From assembly GCF_026810445.1 (NCBI RefSeq), contig NZ_CP113949.1, forward strand, positions 2,728,001 to 2,792,000: a DNA stretch of 64,000 nt, in the 5' to 3' direction. The notes beneath the pieces were generated by a model that saw nothing but the letters and a program-made list of their open reading frames with translations, ran no database searches and had not been told where the DNA came from. This DNA comes from Pseudomonas sp. BSw22131 (GTDB lineage: Bacteria; Pseudomonadota; Gammaproteobacteria; Pseudomonadales; Pseudomonadaceae). Each line of letters begins with the position of its first letter. The first letter of the stretch is position 1. Below are positions 58,460-64,000 of this stretch, one piece after another. A program made the translations under genes and the position numbers.

Positions 58460-59077
58460 ATGACCATTAAAGCAGTGCTGACCGGCGATTTGATTCATTC
58501 ACGCTCGGTCGGCGACACCCAGGCCTACCTCGCAGCCTTGAAACAGGTCCTCGCGGATCTCCAGCACATCTACGGCTTCACCGCCGATATCTATCGCGGT
58601 GACGGGTTTCAGGTGGTGCTTGATGAAGCCACTCACGCGCTCAAGTGCGCACTGGCTATACGCGCAGGTCTGATTTCAGCAAGCCCCGATAAAGAGCGCT
58701 GGGATGCGCGCGTGGCCGTTGGCATTGGCAGCGCGGAATCTGACTTTACGTACGGCGAGGCGTTCATCCTCTCAGGTCAAGGCCTGGACAGCATGAAAAA
58801 AGCCACGCTGGCGGTGTTTAGCAACGACGAAAGGTTTAACGAACGCACCGAACTCACCACAGACTTTGTCGCTGCCATCGTCGAGAAGTGGACCGTGGTG
58901 GAGGCGCGAACCTATTGCATGCATCTGGTCGATGATGACAGTCAGGAAACAATCGCCCAGGTCTTGGGCAAATCCCGAATTACGGTCAACAAGACCTTGA
59001 GACGGGCTCAAGCACGATTGCTGGATCGTTACCTCCAGCGCGTAGGTCAATGGATTAAGGAGCTTGCCGATGCGTGA
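58460..59077 (+). CDS. SatD-like regulator: cyclase-like domain plus C-terminal helix-turn-helix
   Basis: A 205-residue protein resembling the SatD family. The N-terminal half shows, in order, VLTGDLIHSR (residues 6-15, metal-loop-like Asp), DIYRGDGFQVVL (43-54, a GDG hairpin), then RVAVGIGSAE (84-93) and GEAFILSGQGLDSMKKA, the same order and spacing as motifs of class III nucleotidyl cyclases (Fx.Di, GDg..a, R.Gi..G, G.avn.a.rl). Residues 161-190 are a helix-turn-helix (SQETIAQVLGKSRITVNKTL). AGGA lies 7 bases before the ATG at 58460. It overlaps the DUF3307 gene by 8 bases. Inferred: a nucleotide-binding DNA-binding protein acting at the GTAGCC palindromes. Confidence 0.7.
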   Translation: MTIKAVLTGDLIHSRSVGDTQAYLAALKQVLADLQHIYGFTADIYRGDGFQVVLDEATHALKCALAIRAGLISASPDKERWDARVAVGIGSAESDFTYGEAFILSGQGLDSMKKATLAVFSNDERFNERTELTTDFVAAIVEKWTVVEARTYCMHLVDDDSQETIAQVLGKSRITVNKTLRRAQARLLDRYLQRVGQWIKELADA

Positions 59078-59801
59078 CGTTCAGGTGTTGCTGCTGGTGC
59101 TGATCCTCGCGCATATGGGCCTGGATTATCTGTCGTCTGCCTGGCGCGCAAAAGCACGCTCTCCCCGTGGACGTTGGCTGGACCTGACGACGGTCGTCGC
59201 TTACGTGTGCGTGTTCGGCGCCATCTTGGTGTTGTTCGGGCACGGCGCGCTTTTCGGCGTGTTGGCGGGGGTGGCAGTCGGTGTCTGCTGGGTGCTGGCG
59301 CGCTGGCTGATCGGCCAACTCAGCTGGAAGTTCGCCTTCGTGCTGCGTTACGCGGTGAATATTGCGGTGGTCTGCGTCGTCTGGATGATTGCCGAGGGCA
59401 ATTGGCTCTCGGTCGGGGCGTCGGCCAAAGCATTGATCAATCCACACAATCTGGTAGTGGTGTTGGGTTACGTGATCGTGCTGCGGCCGTCATCATTATT
59501 GATCGGCGCAATCCTTAATCCGTGGCTGGCGTCGGTTGACACGCAGGGGACGTTGAAGAGCGCTGGCGCACTGATCGGCTATCTCGAAAGGGCGTTGATT
59601 CTGACGTTCGTTTTGCTGGCACAGTGGCAGGCCATCGGCTTTCTCCTCACTGCGAAAAGCATTCTGCGATTCAACGACATCAAGGGGGTCGAGCAACGCG
59701 CCCTGAGCGAGTACGTGCTGCTGGGCACGCTGCTCAGTTTCAGCACCAGCATCGCAATTGGCTTGGCAGTGACGAAATTGTTGAGTGTGTTAGCCGGCTA
59801 A
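59070..59801 (+). CDS. DUF3307-domain membrane protein, partner of the SatD-like regulator
   Basis: A 243-residue integral membrane protein with about seven helices; the first (LLLVLILAHMGLDYLSSAW) carries the His/Asp pattern of DUF3307 (aHll.Df). Others are near 38-55, 60-77, 95-115, 128-150, 175-195 and 215-240. No transport or enzyme signature is visible beyond this. AAGGAG precedes the ATG at 59070, inside the end of the satD-like gene, so the two are translated together. SatD/DUF3307 pairs occur in unrelated bacteria, which supports a joint function; that function is unknown. Confidence 0.75.
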   Translation: MRDVQVLLLVLILAHMGLDYLSSAWRAKARSPRGRWLDLTTVVAYVCVFGAILVLFGHGALFGVLAGVAVGVCWVLARWLIGQLSWKFAFVLRYAVNIAVVCVVWMIAEGNWLSVGASAKALINPHNLVVVLGYVIVLRPSSLLIGAILNPWLASVDTQGTLKSAGALIGYLERALILTFVLLAQWQAIGFLLTAKSILRFNDIKGVEQRALSEYVLLGTLLSFSTSIAIGLAVTKLLSVLAG

Positions 59802-59833
59802 GCAGCGTCGGTTAATCTTGATGCGGTCCCAAA

Positions 59834-59879
59834 GTAGCCCCTGAAGGCTACTTTCTGAGTAGTAGCCTGCCAAGGCTAC
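59834..59879. repeat. Two phased 18-bp palindromes downstream of the satD-like operon
   Basis: GTAGCC-CCTGAA-GGCTAC (59834) and GTAGCC-TGCCAA-GGCTAC (59862) repeat at 28 bp, exactly as upstream; arms extend to 9 bp (AAAGTAGCC/GGCTACTTT and GTAGTAGCC/GGCTACTAC). They lie between the converging DUF3307 and cysteine desulfurase genes, so they may hold a terminator role, but identity in unit and spacing to the upstream array favours a shared protein-binding site. Confidence 0.85.
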
Positions 59880-59896
59880 TACGCGTTCAAATCAGC

Positions 59897-61051
59897 TCAC
59901 CAGAAGGTCGGTTGAGCCGCCAGGCACTCACTCAGCGCCTCAATGGCTTTCTCGACGTCTTCGCGCTGGGTGTATCGGCCCAGGCTCAGGCGTACGCCGG
60001 TTGCGGCTTTTTCAGGGCTCAGTCCCATCGCCAGCAACACATGCGAAGCACCGCCCGCCGCAGAGTTGCAGGCTGATGTCGAGGACACCGCCAGCGCGTG
60101 AGACAAGCTCATGATATTAAAGCCCGGGCTCTGGACGCAGACGTTGAGCGTGTGAGGAATGCGCTGTTGCGGGCAGCCATTGAGCATCACGCCGGGCAAC
60201 TTCAGAAGCCCTTCCAGCAACTGCGCAGACAGCGCGCCGATGCGCCGGGTTTCTTCATGCATCTCGGCGCTGGACAAGGCAAAAGCCGCGCCCATACCGA
60301 CGATTTGGTGCGTGGCCAACGTACCGGACCTGAACCCTTGCTCGTGACCGCCACCGTGCATCTGCGCCTGGAGCAGCGCGTGCGCGCGCTCGCCGACGTA
60401 GAGCGCGCCAATGCCTTTCGGGCCATAGGTTTTGTGTGCGGAGAATGACATCAGGTCAACGTCGAGACTGCTGAGGTCAATGGCGACTTTGCCGGTGCCT
60501 TGTGCGGCGTCAACGTGGAAGATTGCACCCTGTGCACGAACCAGTCGGCCGATGCTGGCGATGTCGGTCAACGTGCCCAGCTCGTTATTGACCAGCATCA
60601 GAGACACCAGCAGCGTGTCGTCACGCAATGCCTGGCGCACTGCATCAGGCTGGATCAACCCCTGGCTGTCAGGCTCAAGCCAGGTCACGGGATGACCGGC
60701 TAGTTCCAGTTGCCGAACGGTGTCGATCACCGCCTTGTGTTCAATACGACTGCTGATCAGATGGCGCCGACCGCTTATGTCGCCCAGTGCGATGCCTTTG
60801 ATGGCCAGATTGTTGGATTCCGTTGCGCCCGAGGTCCACACCAGTGCCTGTGCTTGAGCGCCGACCAGTTCAGCCACCTGACGGCGGGCGAGTTCGACGG
60901 CCTGACGGGCCTGATTACCGTAAGCGTGAGAGTTGGAAGCGGGGTTGCCAAACGTGCCTTCTTGACCCAGACACGTAACCATCTGCTGGATGACACGGTC
61001 GTCGACAGGCGTGGTGGCTGCGTAATCGAAATAACGAGGAAAAGTGGACAT
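59897..61051 (-). CDS. Cysteine desulfurase (NifS/IscS-type class I)
   Basis: A 384-residue PLP enzyme that removes sulfur from L-cysteine giving alanine and an enzyme-bound persulfide. The cofactor lysine is K207 in SFSAHKTYGPKGIG, the stacking histidine H105 in SRIEHKAV, and the nucleophilic cysteine C328 in SSTSACNSAAGG in a long loop, the class I pattern. It is a stand-alone copy (no iscU, iscA or sufBCD nearby), so sulfur may go to other uses such as tRNA thiolation or cysteine removal. It is divergent from an Lrp/DecR-like gene, suggesting cysteine-responsive control. Confidence 0.9.
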   Translation of the reverse strand: MSTFPRYFDYAATTPVDDRVIQQMVTCLGQEGTFGNPASNSHAYGNQARQAVELARRQVAELVGAQAQALVWTSGATESNNLAIKGIALGDISGRRHLISSRIEHKAVIDTVRQLELAGHPVTWLEPDSQGLIQPDAVRQALRDDTLLVSLMLVNNELGTLTDIASIGRLVRAQGAIFHVDAAQGTGKVAIDLSSLDVDLMSFSAHKTYGPKGIGALYVGERAHALLQAQMHGGGHEQGFRSGTLATHQIVGMGAAFALSSAEMHEETRRIGALSAQLLEGLLKLPGVMLNGCPQQRIPHTLNVCVQSPGFNIMSLSHALAVSSTSACNSAAGGASHVLLAMGLSPEKAATGVRLSLGRYTQREDVEKAIEALSECLAAQPTFW

Positions 61052-61140
61052 GGTCGGCCTGCGCTGTCTGAAGATGTAAAAATGGTACTAGCGTCAAACC
61101 GAAAAAAAATTGATAAGTGCTCGGGTTAATACAGATTAAT

Positions 61141-61162
61141 GCGAATATATTTCCTCATTCGC
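61141..61162. promoter_or_regulatory. Inverted repeat between the desulfurase and Lrp-like gene
   Basis: GCGAAT-N10-ATTCGC, perfect 6-bp arms, in the 213-bp divergent intergenic region. Lrp/AsnC proteins bind paired AT-rich half-sites on this scale. Assignment inferred. Confidence 0.35.
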
Positions 61163-61264
61163 GGTCTGGGCCGGATTTTTATTTCATGCTCCGCTCATTC
61201 GGGATTATCGTTGTACCCAATTGGCATAAAGACAGGCGATGTCTGCCGCATGAGAGGTGATGAC

Positions 61265-61726
61265 GTGGACAAGTTCGACCAGGCAATCCTGAGCATTCTT
61301 CAAACCGATTGCACACGGCCGATTGCCGAAATCGCCGACGCAATCGGTCTCGGCAGCACGGCTTGCTGGCGGCGGGTTCAGAAACTGGAGGAGCAAGGCA
61401 TCATCCGCCAGCGCGTGGCGCTGCTCGATCCCTTGCAATTGAAGGTGTCGGTGACGGTGTTCGCGGCCATCCGCACCAATCAGCACAACGCCGATTGGCT
61501 TGACCGCTTCCATGCACTGATGGCCACGCTCCCTGAAGTGGTGGAGTGCTATCGCATGGCGGGGGACACCGATTACATGCTGCGCATGGTGGTGCCGGAC
61601 ATCGCAGGTTATGACGCCGTTTATAAGCGCTTGATTCGGCTGCCCGGCATCACCGACATCAGCTCCAGCTTTGCCATGGAGCAGATCAAATCGACCACCG
61701 AGCTGCCACTCGGGTACCTCAGTTAA
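61265..61726 (+). CDS. Lrp/AsnC-family regulator, DecR-like
   Basis: A 153-residue Lrp/AsnC protein: N-terminal HTH (about 1-60; QAILSILQTDCTRPIAEIAD, GLGSTACWRRVQKLEEQGII) and a RAM/ligand-binding domain (70-145). The end reads ITDISSSFAMEQIKSTTELPL, close to the DecR/YbaO C-terminus (SSFAMEQIKyTT.LP), and the DC and CWRR residues also fit that cysteine-sensing group. The start is a GTG at 61265 with GAGAGG upstream; an ATG at 61250 is the alternative. Divergence from the desulfurase gene suggests it activates cysteine breakdown. Confidence 0.88.
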   Translation: MDKFDQAILSILQTDCTRPIAEIADAIGLGSTACWRRVQKLEEQGIIRQRVALLDPLQLKVSVTVFAAIRTNQHNADWLDRFHALMATLPEVVECYRMAGDTDYMLRMVVPDIAGYDAVYKRLIRLPGITDISSSFAMEQIKSTTELPLGYLS

Positions 61727-61740
61727 AGCAGACCCTGCCG

Positions 61741-62130
61741 TTAAAGCTCGCCGGTCAGAAACTGCGCGCGACCATGACCGAAGCTCCAGTCTGCATCGCT
61801 GTTGACGACGATAGACACCATCAGGTCCGTGGGCTCTATACCGCAGTGCTCCTTCAACGATTGCGCCAGTAGCTGGTAAAACCGCGTTTTGGAAGCTTCG
61901 GTGCGCGGTCGGCTGGTGATGCTGATCACCACCACGTCTTGAGTGCGCGGGATGCCGAGCCCGGTGTCTTCGACGATCAACCGGCTGGGGCGATGCTCGT
62001 TGACGATCTGATAGCGGTCGCCTTCGGGGACTTCAAATGCCTCGACAACCGCACGGTGGACGGTGTCCAGCAACGTCTTGATCTGGTCGTCAGAACGGCC
62101 TTCAACGATATCGATTCTAATCAGCGGCAT
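61741..62130 (-). CDS. Tautomerase-superfamily protein
   Basis: A 129-residue member of the 4-oxalocrotonate tautomerase superfamily. Proline follows the initiator methionine (MPLIRIDIVEGRSD), giving the catalytic Pro1 after methionine removal; a conserved RPRTEASKTRFYQLLAQSLKE helix and a GHGRAQFLTGEL end suit the longer MSAD/trans-CaaD-like group. AAGGT precedes the ATG. Substrate unknown (dehalogenation, decarboxylation or side activity). It shares its promoter region with the LysR gene at 62262. Confidence 0.85.
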   Translation of the reverse strand: MPLIRIDIVEGRSDDQIKTLLDTVHRAVVEAFEVPEGDRYQIVNEHRPSRLIVEDTGLGIPRTQDVVVISITSRPRTEASKTRFYQLLAQSLKEHCGIEPTDLMVSIVVNSDADWSFGHGRAQFLTGEL

Positions 62131-62261
62131 TGGGTGTTTACCTTATGAGTTAAAGTCTGGGGCCTGGTTGGGCAGGGCGTGACGCCTAAGATAGGGCTTT
62201 GCGTTGTTCATGGCGAGATGCAAAGATTGAACTCATTGTTTTCATTGGCGAACAATCGCGC

Positions 62262-63215
62262 ATGCAAAAAGATCAAATCGAGGGGCTTTGGACTCACGTG
62301 CACTGGCTGTCGGTGCTGGAAGATCAGGGCACCTACACCGCCGCAGCCCTGCGGCTGGGCGTCAGCAAATCAGCTGTCAGTCAGCGCATTGCCGAGCTGG
62401 AAAAAGCAACGGGCTTGCGTCTGGTTCAGCGCACCACCCGCAGCGTCAAGCTGACCGAAGCCGGGCAATTGCTGGTCGATGAAGTGCGCAGCGCCTACGC
62501 GCACATTGCCCGCAGCTTTTCTCAAGTAAGGGATTCGGCTGGGGGAATCCGTGGCTTATTACGTCTGACTGCACCCGTGGCGTTCGCCCGACAGCAGTTG
62601 GTACCGCAGCTGGCCGGATTTCTCGACGCGCACCCCGAGGTGCGGGTACAACTCGACGTTTCGGACCAGCTCAGCTCTATCACCGCCGACGGCTACGACC
62701 TCGCGATCCGCCACAGCCAGCAAGTGCCGGACACGCATGTCGCGTGGAAACTGTGTGAGACACGCTCGGTGCTGGTTGCCACCCGGTCCTACCTTGATCG
62801 GGTCGGAACGCCCAAATCCCCGCATGAACTCTCGGACCATAACTGCCTGTTCTACCCCAGAGGCGTCGACGCACCCGCTTGGACGTTTGAGCGTTCGATG
62901 TCGCGAAAAGCCATCCCGGAACGCATCACCGTCCCGATCAAGGGCTCCTTCGCCACCAACAACAGTGAAGCGCTACGCGATGCGGCGCTGACTCACCTGG
63001 GCATCGCGCTACTGCCGGACTTCAGCGCCCAGGCCGGGCTGGCCAATGGTCAACTGGTTCAGGTACTGCCCAAATGGCAGCTTCATGGTGCGTTCGCGGA
63101 CGAAATCAACTTGATCCGCCCATATTCCCCGCAGGTGCCCAAGGCGGTCAGCGCGTTGGTGGAATACCTGCGCGAGCGCTTCAGCGGCGGATTTGGGTAC
63201 ACCACCAAGCCTTGA
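62262..63215 (+). CDS. LysR-family regulator (divergent from tautomerase)
   Basis: A 317-residue LysR regulator: HTH (about 10-68; LSVLEDQGTYTAAALRLGVS, KSAVSQRIAELEKATG) and effector domain (about 95-310) with GLLRLTAPVAFARQQLVPQL and YDLAIRHSQQVPDT. The start at 62262 (MQKDQIEGLWTHVHW) is preferred; a frame opening at 62199 adds an unconserved 21-residue leader. It ends just before a bidirectional terminator. A role in controlling the divergent tautomerase is likely. Confidence 0.88.
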   Translation: MQKDQIEGLWTHVHWLSVLEDQGTYTAAALRLGVSKSAVSQRIAELEKATGLRLVQRTTRSVKLTEAGQLLVDEVRSAYAHIARSFSQVRDSAGGIRGLLRLTAPVAFARQQLVPQLAGFLDAHPEVRVQLDVSDQLSSITADGYDLAIRHSQQVPDTHVAWKLCETRSVLVATRSYLDRVGTPKSPHELSDHNCLFYPRGVDAPAWTFERSMSRKAIPERITVPIKGSFATNNSEALRDAALTHLGIALLPDFSAQAGLANGQLVQVLPKWQLHGAFADEINLIRPYSPQVPKAVSALVEYLRERFSGGFGYTTKP

Positions 63216-63240
63216 AGCCCACCCCTTGAACCCTGGATCG

Positions 63241-63283
63241 AAAAACGCCCACTGCATGCCGGCGATGCGATGGGCGTTTTTTT
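63241..63283. terminator. Bidirectional intrinsic terminator
   Basis: AAAAACGCCCA (63241-63251) and TGGGCGTTTTTTT (63271-63283) pair perfectly over 11 bp; an A-run on one side and a T-run on the other allow termination in both directions. It ends the LysR transcript. Confidence 0.92.
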
Positions 63284-63298
63284 ATGCTCTGCAAATGC

Positions 63299-63391
63299 TC
63301 AATCCTGCGCCAGTTGCTCCATCAACCAGGCCTTGAATCGCTCGACTTTGGCGCTTCGTTTTCGCGCCGTGCGATAACCCAGAAATTGCAT
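63299..63391 (-). pseudogene. C-terminal scrap of a GcvA-like LysR regulator
   Basis: Thirty in-frame residues end the fragment: MQFLGYRTARKRSAKVERFK, then AWLMEQLAQD-stop. The VerFkaWLmeql pattern is the final helix of GcvA-like LysR proteins. Upstream in frame only a few more residues precede a stop (TAA at 63431), and no effector or HTH domain is present. It borders the tpsB gene and probably marks an old insertion/deletion edge. Confidence 0.55.
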
Positions 63392-63452
63392 CTCAAGACG
63401 CAGGCAAGTCTCTAGGAGGGGTCTTGGGTTTTAGTTTATGAGGTGAACACGG

Positions 63453-63499
63453 CTGTAGGAAAAACTACAGTCGGTGCAAGGCATTTAATTGACGTCAAT
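63453..63499. promoter_or_regulatory. Hairpin and palindrome upstream of the TpsB gene
   Basis: CTGTAG-GAAAAA-CTACAG (63453-63470) and the perfect 12-bp palindrome ATTGACGTCAAT (63488-63499) lie 63-110 bp before the start codon of the secretion transporter gene, in an AT-rich tract unlike flanking DNA. They are likely operator elements; the regulator is unknown. Confidence 0.4.
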
Positions 63500-63561
63500 G
63501 GATTGAACTGAGTAACATCGGTCCGTCAACTGATATCACTGTGCTACTGCAAGGACGCTCT

Positions 63562-64000
63562 GTGTACTTTTCCCTCTCCAGAGGCGCGCTGTGCGTGCTG
63601 CTCGCCGCCGCATCATTGCCTGCCTTCGCAGCGCCCACGCCCGGTGAACAGGACTTGATCCGTGATCGCCAGGACCGTTTACTCGAAGACCAGCGCCGTA
63701 GGCTCGAAGAGCTCAAGGAACTGCCTGGTAAACAGTCAACGCCCTCTGTCGAGCCAGCGCCTGTCGACATCCGCTGCTTCACCATCAACACCATCACGCT
63801 CAAGGGCGCCGATGCGCTTTCAGCCAGTGATCGCGACACCTTGCTCAAGCCTTATCTCCGTCAATGCATGGGCGTGCCTCAGCTCAATGGGCTGCTGAAG
63901 GTCATCACCGACTGCTATCTGGAGAAAGGCCTGGTCACCAGCCGTGCCTACCTGCCGCAGCAGGATCTGTCCAAAGGGCACCTTGACGTGCTGGTCATCG
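63562..64000 (+). CDS. Two-partner secretion transporter TpsB (ShlB/FhaC/CdiB family), N-terminal part
   Basis: Runs off the window after 146 codons. A signal peptide (MYFSLSRGALCVLLAAASLPAFA) is followed by a charged plug helix (EQDLIRDRQDRLLEDQRRRL) and then a POTRA domain (ACIRC..-like DIRCFTINTITLKGADALSA, followed by YLEKGLVTSRAYLPQQDLSK), the order seen in FhaC, ShlB and CdiB. The start is a GTG at 63562 with AAGGA 8 bases upstream. It exports a large TpsA partner, which is expected just beyond the window; that could be a hemagglutinin/adhesin or a contact-dependent inhibition toxin. Confidence 0.92.
   Translation, partial: MYFSLSRGALCVLLAAASLPAFAAPTPGEQDLIRDRQDRLLEDQRRRLEELKELPGKQSTPSVEPAPVDIRCFTINTITLKGADALSASDRDTLLKPYLRQCMGVPQLNGLLKVITDCYLEKGLVTSRAYLPQQDLSKGHLDVLVI

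Noticed and set aside
63495..63848. 117-codon open frame on the minus strand near the window end
   Set aside because: It is antisense to the TpsB gene, whose signal peptide and POTRA domain are clear.

Overview
The window reads as a piece of a Pseudomonas chromosome, probably from the fluorescens/syringae side of the genus. The species cannot be assigned from the sequence alone. The grounds are a GC-rich coding style, Pseudomonas-type gene sets (MuxABC-OpmB efflux operon, TamA/TamB pair, glgE / treS-maltokinase / glgB cluster, gcl-hyi-glxR, a DUF2790 small secreted protein, a phosphate-binding/OmpA fusion) and many REP-like palindromic elements between genes. No rRNA, tRNA, CRISPR array or insertion sequence was recognised. 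All product names come from reading motifs and overall family resemblance; no database search was run.

Layout, 0-13 kb: the N-terminus of a LysR regulator faces an acyl-CoA dehydrogenase. Then come a PstS-like/OmpA fusion, exonuclease III, a GNAT acetyltransferase, tamA-tamB (outer-membrane assembly), an aldo/keto reductase with a divergent LysR regulator, and thiol peroxidase with a clear terminator. 13-26 kb: muxA-muxB-muxC-opmB encode a tripartite RND pump with two inner-membrane subunits; a REP-like hairpin sits between muxB and muxC. A MHYT-GGDEF-EAL cyclic-di-GMP gene is broken by a one-base frameshift. An SDR oxidoreductase and a decayed mgtC follow. 26-34 kb: glgE, a treS-maltokinase fusion and glgB form a tight operon for trehalose/maltose-1-phosphate/alpha-glucan conversion. 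34.5-39 kb: gcl-hyi-glxR (glyoxylate to tartronate semialdehyde to glycerate) with a divergent LysR regulator.

39-56 kb is a mosaic of single genes: a keto-acid hydratase, DUF2790, a glutathione transferase with LysR and MFS neighbours, a histidine kinase without an intact partner, a PAP2 phosphatase, an SH3/coiled-coil membrane protein, an MFS exporter, a PatB/MalY C-S lyase, TrmK, a carboxymuconolactone-decarboxylase-like protein, a chemoreceptor and the AzlC/AzlD amino-acid exporter. 56-64 kb: a large hybrid kinase, a two-gene SatD-like/DUF3307 operon, a cysteine desulfurase with a divergent Lrp/DecR-like regulator, a tautomerase with a divergent LysR, and the start of a TpsB two-partner-secretion transporter that runs off the end.

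The most unusual element is the SatD-like/DUF3307 operon (58460-59801). It is bracketed by five copies of an 18-bp palindrome, GTAGCC-N6-GGCTAC, three upstream and two downstream, and within each cluster the copies are spaced at exactly 28 bp. The SatD-like protein has a C-terminal helix-turn-helix, and its N-terminal half carries motifs reminiscent of a nucleotidyl-cyclase fold. It may therefore be a nucleotide-sensing regulator that binds these sites and controls its own membrane partner. That is inference from sequence, but the array geometry is directly visible.
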